In this document: piece by piece, positions 1 to 11,570 of the stretch
Position numbering within the stretch: position 1 is the first letter of the stretch
How the letters are laid out: every line of letters starts with the position of its first letter
NCBI GenBank assembly: GCA_963969495.1
Contig: OZ018324.1
Location: forward strand, 162,247,495-162,311,494
Direction of reading: 5' to 3'
DNA from: Ceratothoa steindachneri
Taxonomy: Eukaryota; Arthropoda; Malacostraca; Isopoda; Cymothoidae
DNA length: 64,000 nt
The notes under the pieces: model-generated
What the model saw: only the letters and a program-made list of their open reading frames with translations
What the model was told of the DNA's origin: nothing
Database searches by the model: none
Made by a program: the position numbers and the translations under genes

Positions 1-582
1 GGAAGTGTTTTTTTATTGGTGCTAAGCCATTGTTTTCGATGTTTCATGTTGACATAAACACACCAATTTTCGTCGCCAGTGATGATGCGATGAAAAAATA
101 TGTCCTTATATCCATGAGTAGCCTTGTGACGAGCAAAGAAACCTGCTGAAATCGTGGAGCGTTAAAGTTTGTTGCTTTCGCTCAAAGCGTGCGGAACCCA
201 TGCCCTGAGTTTTTTAACTCTCCTCCATCGAATGAAGGTGATTCATTACAGTTTTCTGATCACACGCCAATTGTACAGCCAATTCTCTAGTCGATTGACG
301 AGGATTTCCATGAGGAAGGTCGTTCAATCGATCTTCATCCAACTTAATGGGGCGACCAGAACGTTCTTCGTCATTAAGATTGCAATGACCGTTTTTGAAA
401 CGTGAAAAACACCATTGAGTTGTCTTTTCTGATAAAGCATTTTCTCCGTACACAGCACAAATATCGCGACGAGCTTTGGCTGCGTTTTCATTGTTCCCAT
501 CTCGATTGAAAATGACTAACAACAAGTGTCGGAAATGCGCCTTTCTTTCAACTTGACATTCCATTTTAAGGGTACAGAACAA
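1..582 (-). pseudogene. mariner transposase, N-terminal part (frameshifted, runs off the left edge)
   Basis: Mariner-family cut-and-paste transposase, which binds the element ends and moves DNA into TA sites. The minus strand from 582 shows the N-terminal helix-turn-helix region ending in FKNGHCNLNDEERSGRP, typical of mariner. A stop occurs at about 214-216, and the homologous reading continues one frame over with AWVPHALSESNK and then ITGDENWCVYVNMKHRKQW. This second block holds the first catalytic aspartate (codon at 72-74). The second frame also has a stop near 155. The element is therefore broken by at least one frameshift and one nonsense codon. The remaining two catalytic residues would lie left of the window. 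The methionine 7 codons into the open frame is the more likely start, because family proteins begin close to the HTH. Confidence 0.85.
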
Positions 583-583
583 A

Positions 584-820
584 AATTAAATTAACACAAC
601 TTTTAAATAAACCGCAATGACTTATTATTCAACTTCAAGACGTAGCCTAAGCAAAAGCATAATAGTCTACGCTATTAAGAGATGTAGCCTAACCTTTGCA
701 AATTTTGCTCTCATGATTTATTATTGTTTCTTAATATGTGCACAAATCACGTCAACAAAACTTAAATCAACACAACATTAAAAAAAACGCAAGAACTTAT
801 TCCTCAACTTAATAAATTAT
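584..820 (-). repeat. two direct copies of a mariner-end-like sequence
   Basis: About 584-636 and about 760-815 are similar to each other. Both contain AACACAAC, then an A-rich run, then CGCAA-GACTTATT and TCAACTT, separated by about 175 bp. They lie just upstream of the mariner start on the minus strand, where the terminal repeat should be. The inner copy touches the coding region, so the outer one may belong to a second element end or to a duplicated terminus. No TA target duplication can be paired, because the other end is outside the window. Confidence 0.5.
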
Positions 821-1714
821 TATTATTTTATTTTAAAAGTCAATATTAGGCTTAACTCTAATTTATATTATTTTGAACTTTAGATTTCGCGTTAGAATTT
901 AAAAGGAAATAAAGGCTTTAATTTTGTATCTTATGTTTAATCGAAACAGGTGAGCAAAGCTTTCGTCTTATACATAAGTCATCCTTAAGGAATATGATTT
1001 TATGACGTCCTGCAAGCTAGTATTTATGGCCAATTGAAAATAGTGGTGCTATATCTCACCGGAATCTGGTGGGCAGCAGATAGTTTCCATTAGCAAGGAA
1101 ATTACGTAGTAATTGCCACAAAGGAACTCAGTGAGTCACGATACATCGCAACTTTGTCTCGGAACCGGCACGGCGCGACATCTCACGTATCGAGCGGTGC
1201 ATTGCAACCATCCTAGCCGTGAAGACAAACGCCTCGGCCCTAAAGTTACAACAAGCTCTCGATAGAAACGCTGGCGATCGAGTAAGACGCTAAGCCATCG
1301 CCTATAAGCGCATAGTGCACTGCGCATGGCGTAAATCGAGCGGCATCTCCACACAAAAGGAGACACTGTATAAAGGCTGTGCAGAAAGTATCGGTCACCA
1401 TTATGAAACCTGTGTATGGATCGAAACCAACATCTGCCATTAACGCTAAGTTATGGATTAGTAGCAATCGCATCATTAGTCAAACTTAATTAAACAAAGG
1501 AGCGTTATCACATTAACACCCTGATTCCTGAACGCCGGAGACCGCAGAATATCCATGCCGTAGGTGGAGTAGACCTTAAGGCAAATATGCTTTTCCCGGG
1601 TAAGGCTTCGTTCGAAAACAAGACCAAGGAAATGAAGCGATTTACCACATCCAGGCATTTCGTTTTGGTAACAAGTATTGGTGGGAGTGAGGCCGTGGGT
1701 AGCAGCAAAAGTTT
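821..1714. other. no recognisable feature
   Basis: AT-rich to about 1,000, then more balanced base composition. Overlapping short minus-strand open frames between 1136 and 1723 resemble no family and overlap one another in different frames. I see no gene here. Confidence 0.6.
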
Positions 1715-1836
1715 ACCATTCAAGTTCCTTTTTAGTAGGGATAGTTAGGATTTCTCGGTTCTGTGTAAACCAATTTTGATAGAACTTTTCCCCAGATGGT
1801 CTGTACAATATGGCAACACCAATGTTATGTTTTCAT
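1715..1836 (+). repeat. left terminal inverted repeat of the Tc1-like element
   Basis: Pairs with 3089-3207. Matching blocks, inside to outside: ATGTTATGTTTT, AATATGG, GTCTG, CTTTTCC, CGGTTCT and GTAGG. Small indels and substitutions show an old insertion. The outer limit is inferred from the partner arm. Confidence 0.6.
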
Positions 1837-2079
1837 TATGGTGTGTTACCTCCTTAGAATTTAATTTCAGATCCGTCGTTATTTGAATGAACTACGTTAA
1901 TAGCCATTGAATGAAAGTAGCCCATCTAGAAATATTTTGGAGAAAACGAATGCTAATTATACACATTAAGCATACCTTCCGTATCTATTTAACATAAAAT
2001 TATAATACAAGATTGATGACCATAATGAATTATTTGACCACATGAGCGCCATTTTGACAGATGAATTCAAAAACCCTAT

Positions 2080-3030
2080 CAAGCATGGAATCTGTCACTT
2101 TCTTAATAGTAGCACGTTAGATTGACTCTCCTGCAGCTTTGCAGGTCGCTTATAAGACTTCTTAAGACGAAAATTGACGTCCATCGGTATAAAGATCTTG
2201 TTTAATGATTTGCCACAAATTTTCTATTGGGTTGAGATCCCGAGAGGGTCGCGCCTACACCATCAACTTGTCACCTCGTATGCCATAAGAACCAAAAACG
2301 TTTGGGTGGCCCTGGCAGAGTGGGATGTCCTTAGAAGTGACACGGTATGTCATCTAGTCAGGGATCAAAGACTTCCTTCAAGAGATTACAGTAAGCGGCT
2401 GCAGTCACTTTAAACCAATCAGGCACACTGACTGGTCCAACAAGTATGTGACCAATTATACCTGCACACAACATGACTACACATCCCTGTTGTTTACGTC
2501 GGAAACGTTGGTGACGCTCATATCAGAAATATGCCTAACCATTTCCCCAATCGTCAGGTCCTTCAAGAGTCGCCCTGTTCTCTTCAGTGAATTGAACCTA
2601 ACTCATGTCCAACGTCAAGTACTTCCGCGCCCATTGAATCATCAAAGTCTTGACGGGGTTTCAAAGGAGGCAGTTTCAGAGGAGCTCGCATGGATCCCAT
2701 GTTCTCTAAGATACTGTTCATAGTGGTCTTTGGAACAAGTAGACGACCAGCAGAGGTTTATTTGTTTGTCCGGTATTTCCACGTAACTGACAGCCAATAT
2801 TCCTCAAATATATAGCTGTCCCAGTCTTGTAGGTCCCACAATCAGATTGCTTCTTTGTTAGCAAAGGTTTTTCTTCAGAAATCGTCTAACCGTGTTCACA
2901 TGGCGAATTAACTTCTCCGGAATAACAAGAACAGAGATGTTTTTATCACTTTCCTTGATAATGAAAGACATTTCTTCATCTTTGAGGCGTTTGAAACCTC
3001 TCGTTTTTCTTAAAGAGGATAGATGTCATT
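2080..3030 (-). pseudogene. Tc1-like transposase, multiply frameshifted
   Basis: Read on the minus strand in several frames, this gives the parts of a Tc1/mariner DDE transposase in the correct order. An N-terminal HTH-like block contains RGFKRLKDEEMSFIIKE, near 2940-3010. A central block, GCVVMLCAGIIGHILVGPVS, corresponds to the family's VMVWG-G strand. Near 2211-2242 the C-terminal hallmark RDLNPIENLWQIIKQD appears, corresponding to the SPDLNPIENLW motif after the third catalytic residue. Many stops and frame changes separate the blocks, so no functional enzyme is encoded. The family assignment rests mainly on the LNPIENLW motif and on the flanking inverted repeats. Confidence 0.75.
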
Positions 3031-3088
3031 AGCGTGGTTGAACACAAAATGGAAAATCCCAAATGAAAATTGAAAGACAACACAGCTT

Positions 3089-3207
3089 AATTAAAACATA
3101 ACATTAGTGTGGCCATATTTTGCAGACTAGCTGGAAAAGGTTTAATAAAAATAATTTGCAGAGAACCGTAAAATACTATTTTTTCCTACCAAGCGTCATT
3201 CAGGGTG
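3089..3207 (-). repeat. right terminal inverted repeat of the Tc1-like element
   Basis: Inverted partner of 1715-1836. It ends at GGGTG just before TA (3208-3209), so this end is better defined than the left one. Confidence 0.6.
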
Positions 3208-3209
3208 TA

Positions 3210-5449
3210 TTTCTACAAGGTCAAATTTCAAAGTAATATTCATCGCCTGTATTGTAAAACATATTTACTGCCTGCATAGCCTGCACCTTGATTGCTGCCA
3301 GCTGAACCTGGATTGCACCGGGGTAGTAGACAACCCCCCCCCCTCAGAAGTATCCTTAATGAGCGGGAAAGACACAGAGCTCGTAAGCATGGAGGGGCCA
3401 TAATTGGAGGGTGATTTTTAAAGTGGAGGTTTCGTAGGTTCCTGGTCCGGTATACAGCAACGGGACAATCTTCCTTGCCTTTATAAACTGAATTTAGTCA
3501 AGACTTCATTTTATAACAAATACTAATCACAATGCTTATAGGGGTAGAGAGGGTGGGATTCGCCACACTTCAAACACTTGTCGTAGGACGAAACATCTTT
3601 ATCGTGTACAATCTTAAGAGAAGTTTGCAGTGATTTTTAATTACCCAACTAGGCACCTCTACAAGGTTTGTGCAATCGAAGTGGTAGCAGTGGGAAAAAC
3701 TCAGCGGTAACGGCGTGAATGCCTTCGCGCTTTAGCAATGCCAGCCAGCATGCGCCGAGTCGGGTACCCTATAAGGGTCGAACGTGGCAAAGAACGTTCG
3801 TGGGTTAATCTAAAAACCCTGTCCTGCTTCCTCGTTAATCTTTCAAACCTCACCGCCCCTTGATAGGCCTGTTCTCCCATGATATCCTCGAGAGACTAGT
3901 TTACCAGTCCTATGATATACAATACATCTTTAACAAAGTTCCTTTTAGTCTGGAGATTACCAACACAAGTGTACCATGGTGAATCTGGTGACCACTCAAT
4001 TTGGAAATCGACGCATGGATGGCTATAATAACCAAGAAGGCCCCAGCCCGACAAACTGGAAACCCTCTTTTTCCTGCCAAAGAACCAGCTAAGTCCTTGG
4101 GCTGATTAATAATGTGTTCTTCAGATAACATTTTACCATCTGTGATGCGAATTATGAGAAAGCGTTTTAGGTGGAGAGATTGAAGACCCCCATTTTGTTA
4201 CCCCTCGGAGTGCGGCGCTGTTTTCCCCGACTCAGCTCTCAATTTTCTTTTCTTTTTATTTCAACGAGAGTGGGTATGGTAACCTATCGAAAATCTGTGG
4301 TAGGTATAAAACCCGCGTGTTCTAAAGTGAACACTATTTGGTGCGCTCTAGATGGAGAGGGAGCGAAACTATCCTGAACCTCTTCAACATCTTTAAAAAA
4401 TAATTGATAAAAATGGAAATTTTAAACATAATCCAACAGAGAGGTGTAACTTAGGAAGGAAAGGAAGGGAAGAGACGGGGGGGTGGGGGGAAGAAGAGAG
4501 ATTGGCGACGAGTTCATCATAAATGCTGGTCTCTAGACCGCTATATTATACCAAAATAGAATTACCATGTTCATCAATATGTGGTTGGTTTCCAAAGTAC
4601 AAACTTAAGTGTCGTAGGTTAGCCGAGATTATATATATATATCTTTCGAACAACTACCCACTTGAAACACCCTCTAACTGGCTCAACGCATCTAATTTCT
4701 CACTCATTTTAATTATTTAAATCTAGTACCTTAAAATATAGCGACCTATGCAAATAGATGCGTTTCCTCGTTAATTCAGCGTATTCGGCGATAACAAGGG
4801 ATTCCACAAAGCGATCTAATTCAGACAGGCGCTTTTGTTCCGTATCCCTATCTGAAGACAAGCTTTAGAGCTAATGGGCTTTCAGACCGAAATTGCATTT
4901 CCTTCTATCATGCAAATGAATTCAATGAATGTATGAGGAATTCGAAAGCATACATTCCACAAAAAACCCCACCTCAAGTAGCATTTGGCAGGGTAGATTT
5001 GTCCTTTAACTCATTCCAGTAATTGTTTTGCTATGTTTTCTACCTTCCATTCTCACTGTCTGGGGAGTATCTCAGTTCAGCTCTATTATAGCGTAGAAGA
5101 AGAGCCTCGTCACTAGAAGGCAGTTACCATATGACTGAAATCGGACTGAATCAGGGGTCTATCCGACATTTATACATTTCAAATATAGGTTCCCCTCACT
5201 CAGCATGGGAGATGGTGTTTCAACTCATGCTGTCAACTCATTCAAGAACAATATAAGAGTTACAATAACTCTCTTTACCATAAGAACTTAATGGTAAGGT
5301 AGGTGGGAGGGAAAACTAATCACCTTATTAAGAGACTACTCAAAGCGGTGGCAACATCAGATGGATAGTAAACACCTAGAACGCAGACAGCAAGCCCTGT
5401 TTACTATATCGCAAGAACTCACACAGCCCAAGCGTGCAAATTAAAATAA
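3210..5449. other. no recognisable gene
   Basis: Unique-looking sequence. Noticeable items are a C9 run at 3341-3349 and a purine-rich stretch at 4451-4500. An ATG-initiated 73-codon minus frame at 3910-4131 matches nothing I know. No transposon motif was found. Confidence 0.55.
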
Positions 5450-5655
5450 TGACCAAGTTAGATTAGGTTGGAGTAGCTTGGATCACGATAGGTTAGTTTA
5501 GGTTAAAAATTGATTTTGGTTACGTTAGGTTAGATTGGGATAGATTAGGTTGAGTTGATCTGGATTAGATATGGTTTGGTTAGGTTAGATTAATTTAAGT
5601 GACGTTAGAGGCTTGGTTAGGTTAGATCAGAAGAACTTAGCTTGAGTTATTTTAG
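5450..5655 (+). repeat. degenerate TTAGG/GGTTAG-rich tract
   Basis: About 200 bp rich in imperfect GGTTAG words, such as TTAGGTTAGATT and GGTTTGGTTAGGTTAG, all with the G-rich strand on plus. TTAGG is the ancestral arthropod telomere repeat, so this could be an eroded interstitial telomere-like block. A simple GGTTA-rich satellite fragment is the alternative. Confidence 0.55.
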
Positions 5656-8600
5656 GTCCAAAGGAGTCATTGAGGCAAAGAGCACATCTGTAGACACAAC
5701 ATTCCAATTCTCAACATCTTTGAAACTTGTATTCACCTGTACCACAAAGACCTGTCTTTCCTACTGAGAGGGAGCAGACCTTGAAGTGTTTCGTGCTATT
5801 TCAACCCAAGAGAATTTTAGGAATCTATGAATCTCATCTTTTCGCCACTCTAGATAAATTACCGCTGCCGAACTACTCGTAACGTTCAAAGACATGGAGA
5901 TATATTGTGCATGCACGTCCTCTGCTGTTCTTCCACATTTCTTTTCGCCTCATCATCACTCGCAAAATATATTCTCTCCTTAGGATTTTTAAAAATGAAT
6001 AAATTCGAATTAAATTTGTATTCTCTTCTTCGTCAATTTGTCTTAACTTTTTCGAATATAATTTAACAACGAAATTTCAAAATTAAACCAGAATTGATTT
6101 TCGCAAATTACGTTACAGTGTGGAAACACGTCAGTAAAAAATAAATTAGTTTCCCTAAAACTGGAGCAAAAAGAAATTGCCATTACTTCCCGCTCTTATC
6201 GGTTGGATCTATTCGAAAAGAGGAGCAGGGGGCCAGAAATGGACACTACCCCCTTTATCAATGGCATTCAATAAAAAGATCTAACCCAAATAAATAAACC
6301 AGCCTCGAAATGTCAAAAGCAGACGACCACTCGATTGGTTGCTACCAATATAAACATTCTTTCTCATTTTTTAGGTGACATTATGGCTTGGGAAAAAAGG
6401 ACACCCTTCTCTATTTATGGCCTGAACATAGTTGTTCTAGTAGGGGCGAGGAGCCTCGGTTCTGTTTTTCTGTTCTCTTCTATTGATCCAGGCGTCTCTG
6501 CTGACAAATGGCTATCCTTAAAACATTGACACGTTAAGTGGGTCACGACGAGTTTAAATATAGGGCATAGTTATGGTTTAACGAGTTATTGCACTTATGT
6601 GTTAAGTTACTAAGGTTATTTTGTATAGGGTGTGTAACATTCCAATTTAAATGATCGCATATAGCGTATGGTAAAGAAGCTTATAAAGGTTTTCGGATTT
6701 ACCGTTGGTTGCGAGGTACCACAAGCGGCCTAAATGAGGTTAAAAGACCCCCCTCCAAAAGTTCCTGAAATAGATCATTCTGGTCTTATTAAGTATCAAC
6801 GGCATTAAGTCGTTTAGAAGTTGGATGATTCCGGCATCGAATGAGTATAGCCATCAAGACGTCCAGTGGATCTGGTTCGAATCCCTCTCGCACATGTTTG
6901 TCACTCTGAAAGGTCATCTCTTTATCAAATCAGGAAGCCATACATTCCTCATTGATCCTGTGACTTGCGCAATCATTTCACATTAGGCCTTTGAACCGTA
7001 CCTTAATAATATTACACATCATCGTTATTAACCTTTTTTCTAGTAGGTAAGATTGGCGGGCATTAAAACCACTACAGCATAGCAACACGGGGCCCACTAC
7101 AGACCCGCCCATTACCACGTATTACGCTAACTAGAGTAAAGCTTTCAGTGTGCGGTTTGCTAGAATAGCGTCTCCTATCCAGTCATAGCTTCCTTTTATG
7201 GGACGACCATATACAAGATAGAATAATAATAAAAATATTAATGGAGACTTATATGTTCAAAAGAGAACAATTATATGTTTGTGATATGTGAGACGAAAAT
7301 GAAAGGTAGTTTTATTACTACTATAATTATTTATAATTATGATGCTTATTATTATAATATCATTATTATTATTTGGACTTGAAAATGGTCCCCAGTGGGC
7401 TCTATCAAAGGGACCCGTGCAAATCCCGTTGTCACCAGGTTCCAGGGGCAGATTTTTAGTTGTGTGTTCACTAAGAGTAAGATAATTGAAAACCTCATCC
7501 CACAACGCAACAAACTTCAAATAAGTTAGGAGAATCTGCACAAACTGACATTTTTTTCCAACAAATTATTCGTGGAACGTACAATTTTACAATCCATCGC
7601 TACAACAGTGTATGGAGAATACATCGTATCATTGCCACCAAGTGAAGTACCTATTTATTCAACTATTCTTTTAATTAACACATTAATAAAAGAATATCTG
7701 ATCGAAAAACTTTATCCTGAGCCATGAAGGAGAGTTCACTCACACGGAGTGTCGCACAATACACGAGTAGAGAAATCCCTCCCCTTCCCTTCCTTGTCCC
7801 GAAACTGCGACACTGAGGTTAAAAATAGTCAATTCGAACACCTGATGTCTATTAGATTACTCTACTGGGTTCACTAACAGGGCGTGACGATTACCCCAGC
7901 GATATCCCAGATACTGTGGGAAAGTAGCGAAAAAGTAATCTACCAACCACACCCTACACCTAGGAATATCAATTTACCATGACACCCTATTCTAGACAAC
8001 TAACCTGCTAGTTTCCTTTTTAATTCGGTGATGATAATATTAAACAAATGAAAAGGTGATTCGAAATCCCTTGAAAATAAGGAATACCTCCCGATATTCA
8101 ATAGCAAATAATTAAAGCAATAAGAAATAAATGAAAAGATTCCCCCCAAAATATATTTACTAATTAATATAGTCAGGTAAAAGTTGATTTTTCAACTAAT
8201 GAGAAGGAGGAAAAAGTAGATTATATTTTAAAACAGTATGGATAAAAGTAGAGAAGAATTTTAAAGGAAATTTAAGAAAAAAATGTAGTTTTTAGATCAA
8301 TAACATACAGTTTATTGTTTTCTATATTGCCTTTGTTTCAACGTTGCGCACCGAGCGCCAATTGCACCATTTCTTGCTCATAATAGTTGATTATCCTTGG
8401 CATAAGATCATAAATAACCTATTCAATATGATTCTTATGTCCTCTCGCAATTAAAAAGTTATTGGCATAAGAATACTATAAAGGCAACATTCAATATCAG
8501 CTGCGTAGTAAAAGAAAGGGCAGGTATTTTATGACCAATATTCACGCGTTCTAAGGCCTTTAATATATTGTTAAAGACCTAAAATTTAACATGAGATCAA

Positions 8601-9092
8601 AACACGGGTATCTACAGTGTATGGCAGTTACTGTTGAAGATAGAGGAGTGTAGGTGAGTCGCGTAGACGAGTTGCGGACCACCGCGTCGCTGGACCACTA
8701 TTAGCGAGCGACGAATCCACTCCGCTATCCTAAGTCTCAATAAGAAACCTCATTCAAGAGAAGCTTTAAACCGCTTGCACTTTTCGGCACGTTACACAGC
8801 CCCCTCCTAGAAACGGAGTGAATTTTAGAGAAATGAAGATGACGAACGCCGCTTGGAAAGGTTATCCAAGGAGTAACACTCTCTCTCCCGGGTCTGGGCA
8901 CCATTGCTGGGAACTGACCATGTCTGATGAGTGAAGAGAGCACGAGTGTATTTGGGTATGGAAGAGATGCAAGGACAAAAGCAGCTCGACTATTATTGGC
9001 TAATGTAAACTAGAAATCAGCCAACTTGTTTAAATATAAGCAAATGTCATGAGCAGTTGATTTTGATTGTAAGTTGGTTTTATTGATCTGGT
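5656..9092. other. no recognisable gene; AT-rich with small TTA/ATT microsatellite
   Basis: No coding or RNA feature could be supported. About 7308-7375 is an ATT/TTA-rich low-complexity run. A tRNA-like GGTTCGAATCCC at about 6872 has no matching acceptor, D-arm or anticodon arm. Confidence 0.55.
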
Positions 9093-9350
9093 CACTTTAT
9101 TTTTATTTAACTCGAAGACTAACTGGGCATCATCCTAGAGGATTTTCCTTACTTTATTATAATTTTAAGCTCAGATCAACGGGAATCATCCTTATTTTAT
9201 TTTAATTTAAAGCAAAGAAGACCAACGGGGCATCATCCTTGAAAATTATCTTCACATTATTTTAAATTAAAGCGAAGACCAACGAGGCATCATCATCGAA
9301 GATTACCTTCACTTTATTTTAATTTGAAGCAAAGACCAATGGGCCATTTT
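9093..9350 (+). repeat. tandem repeat, ~58-bp unit, about 4.5 copies
   Basis: Units carry GAAGACCAACGGGGCATCAT, then a variable GAAGATTACCTTCAC part, then TTTATTTTAATTTAAAGC. The GACC-AACGGG phase marker falls at about 9114, 9172, 9217, 9274 and 9332, giving spacings of about 58, 45, 57 and 58 bp. The 45-bp interval is a unit with an internal deletion. Confidence 0.85.
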
Positions 9351-10699
9351 CTGAAGAAAGTTTGTAGAGAGAGATGAGTAAGTTGGTGAAGCTCGAGGAA
9401 GTCAAAGTGCATGGGAGACGTATAGCCTTATATCCTCATACAACACTGAGACACGAAGGAAACGCAACTGTTGGCATTAGGGTCACCAAGACCTAAAATC
9501 CTGGGTATACCAATGCAAAGACCAACTCGCTAAAAGAGTCATTCCTTCGTGCGGGCACACCACTGTCGACATCAGTAACGCGAGAGGAGCAATCACATGC
9601 CGGTCTTCAAACAATTACTTTGGAACTCCCACCAGGAACCCTGTCTCATGAGAAGTATGGCTATTACCTATAAGCCATGATAGAGTATAAGGAAATGAAA
9701 CCTGAACGCTTGTTTTGAACAAGGACTAGTAAATCAACAGTCAGAGGCTTTGTGCGCGTGTTTTATCCACACAACTCTGGTGAATGAGGTTTAAATTGAC
9801 TGGATGTAATGTAGTACTGAAGCTATTGGATGCGTTCAATAAGACAAAATAACGCACTCTGTATAAAATGAAGAATTACCAGCTTACTTCAATATTTGAA
9901 CCAGTGATCATTTCATTGGAATCGAGGACGCTTCTATTAAGCCACGATGGACTAATATAAAACATAACTCGATCCTGTTAAGATCCAAAGGGAGCCATAT
10001 CAGATTAATCTTCAGGTTTCGTTTTCTTCCAGTCCAGTGTGGTTCGGTGGCAACACCCTAGGTTGCATCGAATCGTGGCGGAGGGTGATGGATTTTCGAG
10101 ATATTTCCGACATTTCGAATTGAATTTCACCAGCACCCTTCTTTCAGCGTACTTGAGAAAACCGAGGTGGACAGCAGGTCGATGACTCAGCCAGATGAAT
10201 ATGAAATTAGGTTTGAGCTAATATTTTGTTTTTCCTCTCATTTATTTTCATAATTGAAAACTACCTCAGTGATCATCCATTTCTCATCTTTGTTAAAAAA
10301 AATCTGATCAAATCAAGACTGAAATAGAAAAGATTGTCTTAACTTGGACAGTTTGGGGATGGATTGCCTTTACTAGTGGACACAAAAGGAATATAGCTTA
10401 GTCAGGTTCATTAAACTGACCTAGCGAGAATTTATAAATTCTCACCTAGACAAATTTATGTTGATTGGAGGAAGAAATAGCATTTTCAATAAATTTTGCG
10501 AAACAATTGCTCTTCCTTCATTTTAAATTGCCTTTCCCGTTCCTTTTTTCATTTTACTTTAATAAATTTCAGTTTTTCTAAAAAATATTTTCAATCAAAT
10601 TCTATTTTCAAATAAATCTACAGGAAAAAAACAATTCGTTTAACTTTTAGACTTATTGGATTATTTTGGAGAGCGATTGGTTTCTATATGTTTTGGCAG
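9351..10699. other. no recognisable gene; one isolated pair of minisatellite-like units
   Basis: No coding similarity. About 10332-10383 holds two motifs of the GATTGTCTT-ACTTGG type that form the array starting near 10700, separated from it by about 300 bp of AT-rich sequence. Confidence 0.5.
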
Positions 10700-11570
10700 G
10701 GGTGGGGGAAATTGTCTTTACTAGGAGGAACTTTGAGGGATACTGTTTTTACTTGGTGATTTTGATGGTGGCATTGTTTTTTCAATTGGATACTTAGTCT
10801 TTAGTCGGTCAACTTTAGGAGGGATTCATTTTAAAATTCTCAAGTTGAAGAGTTGTTTATGCTTCATAAGTCTTAGGAATCCTCCTAGAACTTTAATATT
10901 AGACACTTTAAGAGGTTTTCTTTACTTGATGATTTGAGAGATTGTTTTTACTTGGTAATTTGTGGAAGGATCGTCATCACTCGTATGTTCTTGGGGAAGT
11001 TATCTTTCTAGTGGTCACTTGAAGGATTGTCTTTACTTGGTCACTTTTGAGGAGATTGTCAGTTTAAAGAGAGTTTGTACTTACTAGTAGTTACTTAGAT
11101 GGTTTGAATTTACTTTTTAGTGGGCAGTTGGAGGAATTGTTTTTTTTTAGTCACTTAGGAGAGGTTTTGCTTTTATTTGGTAATTTTGGTAAAGTATTGT
11201 GTTTATTTGCTCATTCTGAGTAAGAATTATCCTTACTTGGTCAATTTGGACAGGTATTTTCATTATTAGTAGGCACTTGAAGAAAGTGTTTTATACTTAG
11301 TTACTATGGAGACGGATTTTTTTCTATTTAGGCAATTTGGACAAGGATTGCCTTTAATTGTATATACTTGGAGAGAGCGTCTTTATTTGGTCAATTGAGG
11401 GAAGGAATGTCTACTTTTTTTAGAGATTTACTATACTTACTCGTAGTCGTTAAGGAGAGGGATTGTTTTTATTTAGTCATTTGGGGGAGAGATTGTCTTT
11501 ACTTCGTTATTTTTGGAAGGAAATGTCTCAACTTGGTCAATTTTGTTGAGATCGGCTTAACTTGCTCTGA
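10700..11570 (+). repeat. degenerate minisatellite, ~30-bp unit
   Basis: Diverged copies of a unit close to GATTGTCTTTACTTGGTCA followed by TTTGG-GGA. The cleanest section is about 11370-11560, where successive units are 30-31 bp apart. Because the unit is near 30 bp, the frame is kept. A plus frame at 11368-11664 therefore reads as a decapeptide repeat (RDCFYLVIWG, RDCLYFVIFG, RKCLNLVNFV). This looks like a by-product of the array and not a gene: it starts within the repeat and covers only its end. Confidence 0.75.

Larger units (their letters stand above)
1715..3207 (-). mobile_element. Tc1-like DNA transposon, decayed, with long terminal inverted repeats
   Basis: Two arms are inverted copies of each other: about 1715-1836 on the left and about 3089-3207 on the right. 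The best-matched core is the left AATATGGCAACACCAATGTT against the reverse complement of the right arm, AATATGGCCACACTAATGTT. Similarity continues outward through a CGGTTCT block. The right arm ends in GGGTG followed by TA at 3208-3209, the expected target dinucleotide. The left end is less certain. The interval of about 1.5 kb fits a Tc1-type element with a transposase on the minus strand. Confidence 0.7.

Noticed and set aside
4500..4530. TGGCGACGAG as an LTR-retrotransposon primer-binding site
   Set aside because: No flanking long terminal repeats and no gag/pol motifs nearby.
6820..6900. tRNA-like T-loop word GGTTCGAATCCC
   Set aside because: No complementary acceptor stem, D-arm or anticodon arm could be built around it.
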